Position numbers and translations under genes: made by a program. From Inonotus obliquus (lineage: Eukaryota; Basidiomycota; Agaricomycetes; Hymenochaetales; Hymenochaetaceae), in the NCBI GenBank assembly GCA_032164295.1, contig JAJHTX010000003.1:2418001-2482000 (forward strand): 64,000 nt of DNA, read 5' to 3'. Shown here in pieces: positions 1 through 10,996 of the stretch. The notes under the pieces are model-generated. The model did not search any database. It was not told the origin of the DNA and saw nothing but the letters and a program-made list of their open reading frames with translations. How positions within the stretch are numbered: the first letter of the stretch is position 1; the number at the start of each line of letters is the position of its first letter.

Positions 1-664
1 TTCTCAAGCCCTTGCGGGCGGAAAGATCTCCTTGCTTGACAATCGAGCGTATTCGGTGGGAGCTCCTGCGCGTTACGCGTATCCAGGCGTTCAACATACT
101 GATACCGCGCATACGGTCATGGATGGTACCAACTTGCGCTCAGCATGGCGCAAGTGGTATGACGCCGAAGTTCATAGCACGACGAACAGGTATGACCACC
201 TTGTGAAAAATGGTCAAATTGTCGAGCAGGATGAGGATATCATCGAGGTTGCTGGCTTCAGGACGATACCGTTGAATGAGCTTGAAAGCGTCACTGGAGA
301 TTTAGCTGATGCAATTGAAAATTACCCTCTCTTATCATCGTCTGGTCTCCGCCTTGTCCACGCTGACTTTTCGTTTCGGAATGTGATCATCGATGATGGT
401 GTATTACGCATTGGAGCAATACTTGACTGGGACGAGGCAATGATATTGCCACTCGATCTCGTCCCACAGTATCCCCAGGACTTGTGCGACCCAAGTGGTT
501 TGGACCTACCTATTGCATTGCAGACCGATTTTCTTCGCGGCAAGGGTGTTACAAACAAGATGCAGGACGTCTTCGCCTCCTTACAATCGATGCGCCCGCC
601 TGCAGTAGCCACCGAGGATCGAACGCATGAAGACACATATATAAACATTCGCGAACTAAGGTGA
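1..664 (+). CDS. Aminoglycoside-phosphotransferase-like kinase, 5' part outside window
   Basis: The reading frame is open from the left edge (frame of base 2), so the gene begins upstream. The protein carries the APH/choline-kinase catalytic core: the loop LVHADFSFRNVIID (His-x-Asp-x5-Asn) around bases 350-395, followed by the metal-binding ILDWDEA near 417-440. The family transfers phosphate from ATP to small molecules or proteins; large uncharacterised sets occur in Agaricomycetes, and the substrate here cannot be told. The frame stops at TGA 662-664, but the same frame stays open and protein-like for another 65 codons (see next entry), so this copy may be truncated or decayed. Family assignment is firm from the motifs; whether the gene is active is uncertain. 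Confidence 0.7.
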   Translation, partial: SQALAGGKISLLDNRAYSVGAPARYAYPGVQHTDTAHTVMDGTNLRSAWRKWYDAEVHSTTNRYDHLVKNGQIVEQDEDIIEVAGFRTIPLNELESVTGDLADAIENYPLLSSSGLRLVHADFSFRNVIIDDGVLRIGAILDWDEAMILPLDLVPQYPQDLCDPSGLDLPIALQTDFLRGKGVTNKMQDVFASLQSMRPPAVATEDRTHEDTYINIRELR

Positions 665-861
665 TTGTCGATAGCCTTTGAAGATGCATACATCAAAGAT
701 GTATATGTACATGCACTTCACTTCTATAACGATCAACTGCCGTTGGAACTATGGGAGCGCACTCGGCTAGCAAAGGCAATATATAGTTTGATAAAGGCAG
801 GTTTTTTATGGTGGACGCGTAATCGCAGATGGATTTCTTCTTTATCGGCACAAGACGACTA
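665..861 (+). other. Possible in-frame C-terminal continuation of the APH-like kinase beyond a TGA
   Basis: After the TGA at 662-664 the identical frame remains open to a TAG at 859-861. It encodes an aromatic, helical-looking segment (ALHFYNDQLPLELWERTR, then AGFLWWTRNR) that resembles a protein tail rather than random translation. A GTGATT sits across the stop, but no acceptor at a reasonable intron distance restores the frame without losing this segment. It could be a nonsense mutation, a sequencing error, or chance. Bases 862-1327 downstream hold nothing I can call beyond the promoter region of the next gene. Confidence 0.35.
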
Positions 862-1327
862 GTCCTGCTGCGCGGCGTCCACCTGAGGACAGTAGGACAA
901 TGCTCAAACATTCCGTCTATTGTACATGCATATTGTACATGCAGAATAATGGGATTGAATTTATTAAGGAGTGCTTTGAACTTCCATACGATTTTACATA
1001 AGATGACTGCTGATGCGATGGACAGCTGCTTGTTATGCAATCCAACTATAGTCGACCCGAGGTACGACCATTATTTCCTTCAGAAATTTTGAATATAGAA
1101 TCGCGAATAGGCGTAACGAGCAAGATAACACACGGTTTGTGGTTGTAGGTGAGACGAAAAGAGCTCCAATGATGCCGCGCCCCTGACAAGACACGACGTC
1201 CACGATGTACAAACACAAATACGGCGGCTATCAGCTTTGCCTTTTCCCTTCAACCACTATCGTCTTGCAAAACTTCAACTTCCCCGAGGAAAAGTAATAT
1301 CTGGATCCGAGGAGACAGAAAGGAAGC

Positions 1328-2388
1328 ATGGGATTCAGGCAGGCTGTAGTGCTCGCGAGCGTGTCCTTCTCATTCGGTGAGTCTGAATCTCGTCAATTTT
1401 CTTCATAATCATTGCCGGTGCCTATCTCTGCGAAACTTCGCATAGCAGAAGGAATATCTTATGCTGTCGAAGTCTCCGTTTCGTTGCTATCCGTATTACG
1501 TCGTTCTGACAAACGCATTCCAGGCATACTCTTCGTATGCTTTACGATTGACCACAAACTACTATTTGGAGAAGTCTCTGAACAAGCCGTGGAGGATGGT
1601 TTCTTCTTCTATACGACGTTCTATAATGCCCCTCCGGTGATAAGAGTTCGTAAAATCCTTTCAATATGCCGCGTGTATGGGAGAGCTCGGATCGTAGCTC
1701 ACGATTGCTGACGCTTCTCCCCTTTTAGGCGCTTTTACACAGTATAATGGGAATCGGAGTAATTGGCTTGATCACGAAATTGCACAGGTGGGATGACACG
1801 GCGATGTTCTTTGAAGGCACTTCGTTGGGTATGCCCACTTGATTTCCTATCAGCATCTCTTTGCGCCCCTGACATCCAGCCTCTTTCTCCGTATCCAGCG
1901 GCGTTTGTGTTTGCTGTTGCGACGTATTTGTCTGTCTCGATTCCTTCGCTGCGTACGATTGTTGACCCCGTTGCTGGAGTTGATACGCACGAAGACCGCA
2001 TCGAGGCTTTGCGTGTTCTAGCCGCGGGCAACACCATAATTATGATTCTGCTTGGTGCCGTACTCTGTCTCCAGGTAAGCACAAATTTCTTTCTTGATTC
2101 CCACGTCACAGTGTTCCTGCACGTCTTCACCGCCGAACGGCCTTTTGATGTGCTCCTCGGGTGAACTGACGGGCATACTACTTTGATGCTCCTTTTGTCG
2201 ATTACTTTGATTCTGCTTCCGTCGCTGGAAAAATGTGTTCTAACCCAAATGAACTTTATCAGGGCGGAGAGGAGTATGCAAGACGCGTCGAAGCGAAGGA
2301 ACTGGCCAAAGTAGCAGAGAAAGAGAAGCAGCAGGAGTCGACGACGGTCGAGACTGAGAGTATCACTGAAGAAAAGAAGCAGCAGTAA
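1328..2388 (+). CDS. SHR3: Shr3-type ER membrane chaperone for amino acid permeases
   Basis: Five exons join in frame to give a protein of 190 residues: 1328-1376, 1524-1645, 1729-1828, 1899-2074, 2263-2388. The start is the ATG opening a hydrophobic helix (MGFRQAVVLASVSF). Family hallmarks follow: an HKLL(F/W)G-type segment, the YTTFYNAPP stretch, a second membrane segment (IMGIGVIGLITKL), then RWDDTAMFFEGTSLAAFVF, a third membrane segment and the LRVLAAGNTIIMI helix. The tail is charged (KELAKVAEKEKQQ) and cytosolic-like. Shr3/Psh3 proteins hold amino acid permeases folded in the ER and help package them into COPII vesicles. The 1645/1646 donor (GTTCGT) is non-standard and is the least certain junction. 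Confidence 0.85.
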
Positions 2389-2611
2389 TGTGAACCCTGC
2401 AGTAATCAATCCATGTGCTAATTTCTATGCTTTGGTCGGATACTTTACTCAAGATGTCCTCATAAATATTTCTTTTATTATGGGCTGCTGTAATATTTTG
2501 CTTATTTATGTAAGTACCTACCTGTTGGGTGTCACACGCATTACGGCACGCGTGTCGCAAGTTGCCATCTTTCATCTCTTCCGCGTACCACATCCACGGA
2601 TATGCACTTTG

Positions 2612-5600
2612 ATGAGTTTTCATTCCGACCCCGTTATCAACGAACTACTTCGATGGTGCAGCGCACGCGGCATACAAATTGACGCGAGAATACACCTCGC
2701 CCGCGGAGAAGACGGGTCCATAACTGTGCTCTCACGAGACCAGCTCATCCAGCCTCGAACCACACGTAAGTTAAGAACTCGCTTGTGTCTATGGCTATAC
2801 TCATGTATTGTGATATATTTCCGTGTGATTGGGAACGTCTTCTTCGGCCTGGATGCTGTGCGACCATTCAGTGGTGTCTATCCCAAAGTCGGTGATTCTG
2901 TCCATAAGGAACTGTACACTAGCTGGGCATATACCACAAGTGATTTACGGGAAAGAAGCACAACTCGGTCTCGCCCTTGCTCTTTACGGTGAACTGTAAT
3001 TGTCATTCTCGTTTTCAGTACGCACTTCTGTGCCCCATCTGGCCTTGTCCCCGATGAAATCCCTATGATGAGCTTCTTATCCCGTGTCATTCATGGTATA
3101 TCACTCTCTCATCTTGCTATCACTAACCCTCGGTGTAGGTTGAATGGAAATTTATCGCCATGGTTCGGCTATTTGCAATCACTCCCCAAGCGTGTCAGTA
3201 TTCCACTGTTCTGGGACGATACCAACGAGGACGAGAAAATGGCCCTGGAATGGATCAAGGGTACTATGGTTGAAGCTGAGCTGTTAAATTCAATCTCGGA
3301 AACGGCACCCGGCTCGTCAGAGAGGTCAAGGACCCCCGTAACGGTGAGAATCCGTAAATATTACTACAGAATATAGCGCAAAGCCCTTTTAAGTCCGTTG
3401 GGGCGCAGCTGCTTGCACTTACCACATACCGGGCGAGTTTTTCAAACATATCGAAGCATCCTTGCTACCGCTTTGGGTCCACACGGCCATGTTTGCGACT
3501 TCTTTGCTAATTGGTATCTGACATACCTTTTCACAGGATCTTCGTGATTACTTCCAGTCCACCGCTCTTCCTGCACTTTCGAAAGCAAATTTAGGGAATC
3601 GTGCAACTATTCAAGGCTTCAAATACGCTTATGCGCTCGTTTCTTCGCGTTCCTTTATTGTCGACATATATCACGGCCTTGCAATGGTTCCGGTAGCCGA
3701 TGCGTAAGTTATTCACACTTTCCATTCATGCAAATGCAGAGGATTACGCAGTCTGTTCATGCAAATCCGGTTTCCTGTTCCTCCTCTACTCCGATCCTTG
3801 GAGATAGGGCTTTGACGAATGAAAACGAAAACGGAGTCCGAAAGTAATGAGGCAGTGAATTCTTTTCGCGCTTCTTCAACGTTGTGAAAATTTAACGACT
3901 TGTCACTGATGAGCGTTCCAGCTTCAACCACAAATTAGAGAACCAAATCCATCTTGAGGTGAGCCCAAGACGTTGACTTTCAATACGCGCTGCTCTTCCA
4001 TTCTAATCGATGGCCGCAATTCAGAGCGACTGCGAAGTTTGTCGCTTTTGCGGATCTCTCGCCGAGTGTACGCATGATGCGGAAGACGAGCCTGAATGTG
4101 GGCGCCCGTCATTGCTGCCTGCGAACGCCACTGGTACCATTGAAAACACGTGCGAGATGGTGACCAACGCGCCTATTCTTCCTTTTACCGAAGTCTTCAA
4201 TACGTACGGAGAACAACTAACAAATGCTCAGCTTCTCGCGCGTTATGGTTTTGTACTTGACGTGAACGAGAACGATACCATTTTGTGGGATGCTGCAACG
4301 TTGACTAGCTTCGTAAACCCGATTGCCGGTCACTCCGGAAAGGCAATAAGAATGCACAGTCATGAAAACAGCGGGCCTCCAGTCCAGAGAAGCGGGTTGG
4401 GTACAGATATCCCTAAAACGAAGTTATTCGAAGGTTCGACGCCGCATGAACAGCATTCAGAAAATGCGTTTTCTCTCGACGAGGTGACACAACCACAACC
4501 TGTCGCAGACCGCAACGATCGGGTACATGAACCTAGCTCATTCCTTTTGCGACGGATAAACGACGTACTACAGTTGTGGGATAATCATAAGCCCATGCAA
4601 ATTCACTCGAATCTGATTTACTTCTCCGACGACACGGGGCAAGAAAAAAACTTTTCGATCTTGGGTGAGTATCTTAAGAAGTTGATGCCCCAATCTAATG
4701 CAACCTTGCGCAACAGACGCCGGTAAAGAAATTGATGTGGTGGAAAATTGTACTGTGAGTTGTCTTGGTTTTTGTCTTCACACTTCCCAAATGAGCCATG
4801 ATCTACGAAAGAAGCATTGATTTTTGTTACGCGCGGGCGGAGTCTCATCTTCGAATACTTGATGGATGCAACGCATATGGTTTGTTTAAACGTCAATGCG
4901 GGCCTTCGGCTGGCAAAATATTGGCTCATCTTCGCCCTCTCCTTGTTTCTGCTGCATCACATCAGAGATGAACCTACATCTCCTGGTTGCAAGATGTACA
5001 CATAAATGGCAAGTGTTCAGGGGCAAGACATCGGCAGGAAGCTCCAACCATTTGGAGCGCGATAGTGAATGGTGTGTAGTCAATTCATCGGCGGCTCCCA
5101 AACAAGAGACTGGATACGTGAAGAAGTGCAAGTTCCGCTTCGATGGCGGGTAGCCCCGATAACTCGTCGCAGTACTTAGCTCCGAAGGGTGTCGGGGTCA
5201 CCTGGTGTTGAGTTTGTTGAGCTTATTCACTTCGTTCCGTTCCTGGAGGAGCCAAACTTTGTGCAATTCCCATGTTGGGTTCCTCTGTTTCTTCACTTCC
5301 GAATTGTATTGCTGACTATTTCATATTACTTCTGTCTGAACTTAGCTCACATATTCGTTCTTGCATTTTGCAGGCACCGCGTTTGTCAAGGAAGCATGTA
5401 CGATTTCATTTCGCGCTGGATGACGAGACAAGAATCTCCCACCATCTCTGGATATTCTGCGTGTTATTGGCACTGCACGCGCCACAGCTCCGTCTCGATA
5501 TCCAAACGGACGCGGCTCGGCGGTCCAAGTCGGATGCACTAGAATCGTTCCTCTCACCAACAATGAATGCAGAAGGCAGAAGGATCTCACAGGAGTTCCG

Positions 5601-7559
5601 ACACCGAGAAAATTGGCTATTGGAATCCAAAGCAACATCGCTCAATCCCACAACCGCTATTGAGGATGTCATCATCCTGAAACAGACGTTTTTTGCTCAG
5701 AAGTCACTTGAAGTTGCTCATCCTACTTTGGAAACGGAGACAGCAAGTTTCAGTAACGAGGAAATACGAAGACCTTCGTGGGTAGATTCGCCGGCATTCT
5801 CTGCGATGAAGGATGAGGAATACGACATCCATTTAGTTGCTAAAGGTAGGTCTTGCTATCAACACTTGTCATCGCACGCCTCGCAATCTCCCCACATTGC
5901 ACAGTCGAATTCCCTTGAGTCACAATCTCCGCTTACTCAGAGTGCTGACACTGCCGTTTCTCTATGTTCTCCGGATGCTTCGCGCGATGCCGTTGGGGAT
6001 TTGTTCGCGTGCTTCAATCGCGGATTCTCGTGCCTTGTTATTCTTGTCAAGAAGATCAGGGAGGACTGGAAGTTCCTTCTTCAGCCAAAACCTCACAGCA
6101 GCATGAATCGCACAACGACAGATCACGAAAACGCATTCGGACGAGCAGTGCAGATTCGCCTGCTTCGCACGAAGGCGAAGGGATAAGAACGAGAACTCGC
6201 GTCCGCAGAGATAAAATGGCTGGGATGAAAATTTCCTCAGAAACGGGAGAAGCATTCGCGGAGGCATGTGAAGATGGTGATATTTTAGAGGTACGTTGTA
6301 CGTGGCCAAGCGAAGCGAGCCCTGGACTAACTTCCAACATTTCTCTTCGCACACACAAAGTTTACTCCCTCCAGAGATTCTCTTCCTGTTGCGGTGTGGC
6401 ATGGTCAAAAGCGAAATAACGGGCTTCTTTCTGACCTTCTCCGCGATTACGGTGATGACTCTGATATCGTAGGTCATTCAATCTCAGACTCCGAGGTTGA
6501 GCTTTCATCGGCGGCTGGCGGCGACGGCTCGCGACAAGAAAACCAATATCAAGGAAGCATAACTCAGTTAGCCGACGTGGATACGCGCAGGCACCCTGGC
6601 CAAGTGTCCGAGGCCGGGCTTTCGAAAGGGGAAAAGAACATTCCTGATTTTCGTGATCGACACGACCCGAGTTTTGCATCCGCGGCGGAGGATAGACGCC
6701 ACAACGCCGATGTTGTGAACCCAAGGATAACGTTTGACTCCGCCAAAGCTCCTCCGGGCGGATTGCTATCAGAAAGTGCTCTTGAGAAAGTTGATTCGGA
6801 AGATGCCTCGCGTGATGTGTCGTCCCTTCGCTTAGTCGCTGCAACTGCGCGAGTGGTTTGCGCATTGTGCGCGGCGCGTTCGCGTAATATGGCATATCCT
6901 AATAAAGGTATCCTGGAGCTCGGTGACATGGTGGATGTAAGTGTTCCATTTTAATTCTTATTTTTATATTTTTCTCTTTTCCTTCCATACGCGATTATAA
7001 CAGGGAAGCAAGTCATTTTTAACAAGAGCTCGGGTATTTGCAAGCCATCTCCCGTGGTTCTAGACTCTGCTTTTCTTACGTTCGGAGGATCTTCGACATC
7101 CCCTTAGCAGCCGTCGGTCGTCCTGATACGAAGAGGTCTCACGGCCCATCTGACGCCACGGAAGTGATGCAGTGATGGCCAGCCAAGTTCCAAGGATACA
7201 AGTGGATCGCTGATCCTTTTGTGTGAAAGTTCTGTACCTTCGTCCGAGGTAGATGGCATTTGGTGGGAGCGCAGTCCATGATCTGCGGCGATATGCAGGT
7301 TAATCGATGGAACTTGTGTGCTGGCTGATGCTCTGCCGCATCATTCTCGAGAGTTCTGTCATTTAAACGTGGCGTGCTTATTTTTTAGAAGTGATTTGCT
7401 GATTTACCGTCTCCATTTCACAGGCTATTCCTGCATCGATGGTCCAGGCACGTATGGCCGCCCAAGTCGCACTGGAGGAGCGCGTACGCCTTGAGGGTTG
7501 CATGGCCGCTTGGACAGAAGTTGAGGAGACAGCGCTCCAGCTTTTACATCGGCCTTAAC
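2612..7559 (+). CDS. SET-domain protein lysine methyltransferase with Rubisco-LSMT-type C-terminus
   Basis: The ATG at 2612 opens SFHSDPVINELLRWC and the family entry motif DARIHLARG; splicing 2765 to 2872 continues into LVSIPKSVILSIRNCTLA. Later exons supply WFGYLQSLPK (about 3160), GFKYAYALVSSRSF plus PVADA joined to FNHKLENQIHLES (the SET Asn-His motif, 3600-3960), a CxxC-type insert, and VFNTYGEQLTNAQLLARYGF with the catalytic Tyr region (about 4195-4250). The C-terminal part (5370-5850 and 6820-7559) has RISHHLWIFCVLLAL and CALCAARS, then ARMAAQVALEERVRLEGC, like the substrate-binding helices of Rkm/SETD6-type enzymes, which methylate ribosomal or other proteins. Low-complexity linkers separate these. 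The exons between 4740 and 5370 and near 5850-6300 are unresolved, so the 3' part could be a second gene. A last intron of about 485 bases (6938-7422) is unusually long here. Confidence 0.6.
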
Positions 7560-10500
7560 GGCATCCCGAAAACCGACCTACTTTTAATGTGTAATGCTTC
7601 CCGTGTCAGTCACGACATGTCGGAATTGGCGGTGATTGTTCGTTCATGGCAACCTTCTGAAAATACTGTTCGTGCAGAATATTAATGATTAGGGTGGGTA
7701 CCCTGAATTCACAGAACATGCTGCACGGTGCGCGTAAATGTCATAGATCGTCGCCGCCCAGTTCCGCTTTCAAAGCGATGCCCGAACCCTCCCCAACCGC
7801 TACTTGACCAGCGGGGTTAGCAAACATTACACGCACAATAATGAATCTGAAGCGATCTTCACATACTGATTGAGCTCCTTAGATCAACGAAAACTTTACT
7901 TCGCGCAGTAGGCCGTATGTCAAATGAAATGGGGCATTTGTCAAATGGCTGACTCTGTAAAGGGCTTCTTACCCTTCTAGCTGCTTGCGAATTGACGCAA
8001 GGCGGCTCATAGCATTTCGAGACTGGAATTCCCCTACTAACCAACTACAATCCGCCGGGCATGAAATAGTTGTGATCTTGCTATGATCTTGCTAAAGCGG
8101 CATGCTTGAAGATTCGGAATCCGTAACTTAGCTCCAGACTACGCACGTCATAGATCCTTGGTGCAATAGCTTAATGTGGGAACTTGTCATGGCTTCTGAG
8201 TAATTGTTCCATGCACCCGCACCGATCATCGAGCCGGACTTATTCTTAGGAGTGCAGCGTCTCTCAGATCTAACCAACCATTGATTTGTTTTTTTTTCAA
8301 TAGATCCGCCGGTTTCGTCAAGATATTCAACTGGATCGCAGGAAAAACTCCGTCCAATTGGCAGTTAGCCTGGATGCTTTGATGGTATCTTGTCGCCGGG
8401 AAGATGTTATGCCCAATTTAGGGTATTCGATAATGAATCGAAAGGATTTCACAATTTGCGGAGGTATTTACGCGATCCCACATATCTAACGTACTATTCC
8501 GCAAAAGCTATTGTCTCAGAGCCATACATTGCGACGCTATTCGTCTGGTACTTCCGGCGCGACTTGTCTGCGGGCATTGGAGGCGCCAAAGATGAGTCCA
8601 TGCATTCGACTATCTCGTCGAATGCATAGAGATAAACTTCACCAGCCAGCAGCAACTCGGACACGGCATTTTGCGTGAGTGATTATAGTTCTCCTGAACG
8701 ATATCGCTACTATCTCGCTTACGGTTATAGCACATAACACATTAAAGCATACCAGCCTTAGTCCATTCGTACTCAAAGCGGAAGGCTGTCTGTAGATTCT
8801 GGGACGATGAACCAGCAAAATGACTAATCAGGATGCGCTTGCTAGAGAAAAGGGTGGCTACTGGCAAATTCAAGCTGTTCAGGTTCTTGTAAAAGGGCGC
8901 ATTCCAGTCGTCCTGGAGACATTCGTCGCTTCTTTCCATTCACAGGTTATTCCTCCGAAAGCGTCTTTGTAATTTTGCTCTGCATATCGACTTGGCCAAG
9001 CTTCTCCCGCTTTACGCCTAAATGAACTCGAGGAGACCCGAATTAGGCGGAAAAGGGCTCATGCAACGGATTGTATCGTCTCCTCCTTGTTGTCTCCGTG
9101 CAACATTGCATCCATTGCATTGAATGTTTATGTTTCGTCTCCATTCTCATTATCTGAAATCTCATATTTCGCGCATTTACCGGAAATGGGTAGTGTGGAA
9201 ACCCAAAATCCGAAGACATTGTCTCATTGATCGTCGACCTTCCTCGACCGTCCGACAGCGGCGCGCGCTTCTCCCGCCGTTATTATATCAGGCCAGGGCC
9301 TAGAGTTGACTAGAGCTCGGAATCTCTATTCAGTTGTCGGTTACCTCCGAGACACCAGCTTATTTTCGCGTTTTTTAGTCTGAATTTAGGCGCAGCAGCA
9401 TGCAATCTAGAACACGGATACGGGTAATTGAATGGAATATCGAGACATATTGTGTCTTCTGTCGACTACCACAGACTGTGACTGCGGCTGCGGCTACAGT
9501 TTCGCATGTCGGACTTCGGTCTCGGTATTTGCTAACCTTTACCCGTATCATTTTCACTCTGACCCACTAACTCACGTAACACGTGGATAGATGGGCGGAA
9601 GCGGGTCCTGTTGTTCGGAAAGGAGTGCGAGCAGGATTCAATGGATGGGATGCTCTATTCTTATTGATATTTGCTTCTGCGATTTTGCTTCTGCGGCACT
9701 TTCCATCGGCATTATGGTGGTCCCATCAAACCTCATCCCATCCACATCCACTTCTATTTTTTTTGTTTATTATATTCTAATTTGTTTGGGTCGTATGACC
9801 GGTAGGGTTCTCTATGCTGGCCACAATCCCCTTCCCATCCCCATCAATCACCTCTACTCGCTCCTTACACAAGTTCACTATGCAAAGAATCAGAATCCTT
9901 CGCATAGAAGCGGGGGAGCCGCGCGCCTCGGGTGGGGACGATTTGTGGGATATACGATCCCGGACTCCGACTGGGTCACGACATCGGTGAATACGAATTA
10001 GTACGAATCAACTCTACATGAATTGACTCGGGCATTGTTGAATCTCTCTCCCCGCGTACTGAGTTACTAAATTACTAAGAGGAGATATGTCGGTTTTATA
10101 CTCGCAATTTTCAGGATCACTAGGTACCTGGCTTGAATTCAAATTATTCGACTGGGTAGCTATATCAACTTCGACTTCGACTGCCAGTACCTTGCCGCCG
10201 GCTTCACACACACCCTTCCATACGAATCGACTGGTTAGTAATTCAGTAACTCAGCCGAGGGTGGATAGCTATAAGTGCTCTTCCTCTCCGCTCTGTCTAT
10301 CAGGTATCAGGTTCACCCGCCTTCCGATTCATCAGGAGTCATGAATCAGAGTTAGGTTACATGTTCCTATCTTTCAGCGCACATAAGATAAGTACATGAC
10401 CGTGTCAAAATTGCTCGGTTGCTCTAGGCAAATATCTATCCAAATTCGTAAGGGCAGGAGGTGGTCAAGTGGATAAATTAAAGGATAAACGGATCAAATA

Positions 10501-10996
10501 GACTTGAAATCATCCGCATCCCGCAGCATGGCCTACAACCTACTTGGGAGCTGAAAAAGGTAAGGCAAAGATCATGAACCACAAATCACGCATCACGCAT
10601 CATGAGGAGATGACGAGAAGGGGAGAAGGGGAGGAGGATCCTGTGTCAGTGTTTATCCGAATCCGATGTATACGTCGGATAAACATGTCAATCAGGCCAC
10701 CTGCCAGATTTAGAGGGTTTAAACGGAGCAGACAAAACAAATACATGATACATCTGATTAAATAGATACCCTCATGATTCATGAATGATTCATGACACAT
10801 CCTAAGGTATCCATAGTACTAGTACTAGTCCGACAGAATCCCACAAGATATGAAAAACATCAATACAATGCGATAATTTCCGTTCGCACTCCTTAGTAAT
10901 TTACATTACCATACAATAGATAGAAATGTTTCTACATAGCATAATCCTAATGTCTTGGGGATACATTCGACGTGAATGATGAATTCGGTATAGTGT
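7560..10996. other. Region without a supportable gene (3.4 kb)
   Basis: Only short open frames occur on either strand and none shows a recognisable domain. A pyrimidine tract and AG at about 8290-8304 precede an open stretch (IRRFRQDIQLDRRK, to about 8490), which might be one exon of an unrecognised or decayed gene. Around 9590-10000 a hydrophobic frame exists, but its composition looks like translated low-complexity DNA. From about 10000 on, the sequence becomes A+T-rich and leads into the 3' side of the minus-strand gene that ends at 10997. Confidence 0.5.

Noticed and set aside
5964..6419. Plus-strand frame with CYSCQEDQ considered as a separate zinc-finger gene
   Set aside because: Only one CxxC, and downstream exons fit better as the C-terminus of the SET gene; kept there as the favoured but unproven reading.
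8742..8939. 65-codon minus-strand frame near the unassigned 8.3 kb exon-like stretch
   Set aside because: Too short, no splice partner found, no recognisable motif.
9591..10001. 136-codon plus-strand frame with hydrophobic stretch
   Set aside because: No domain, repetitive Pro/Ser composition, no splice or promoter support, and overlapping frames of equal quality.
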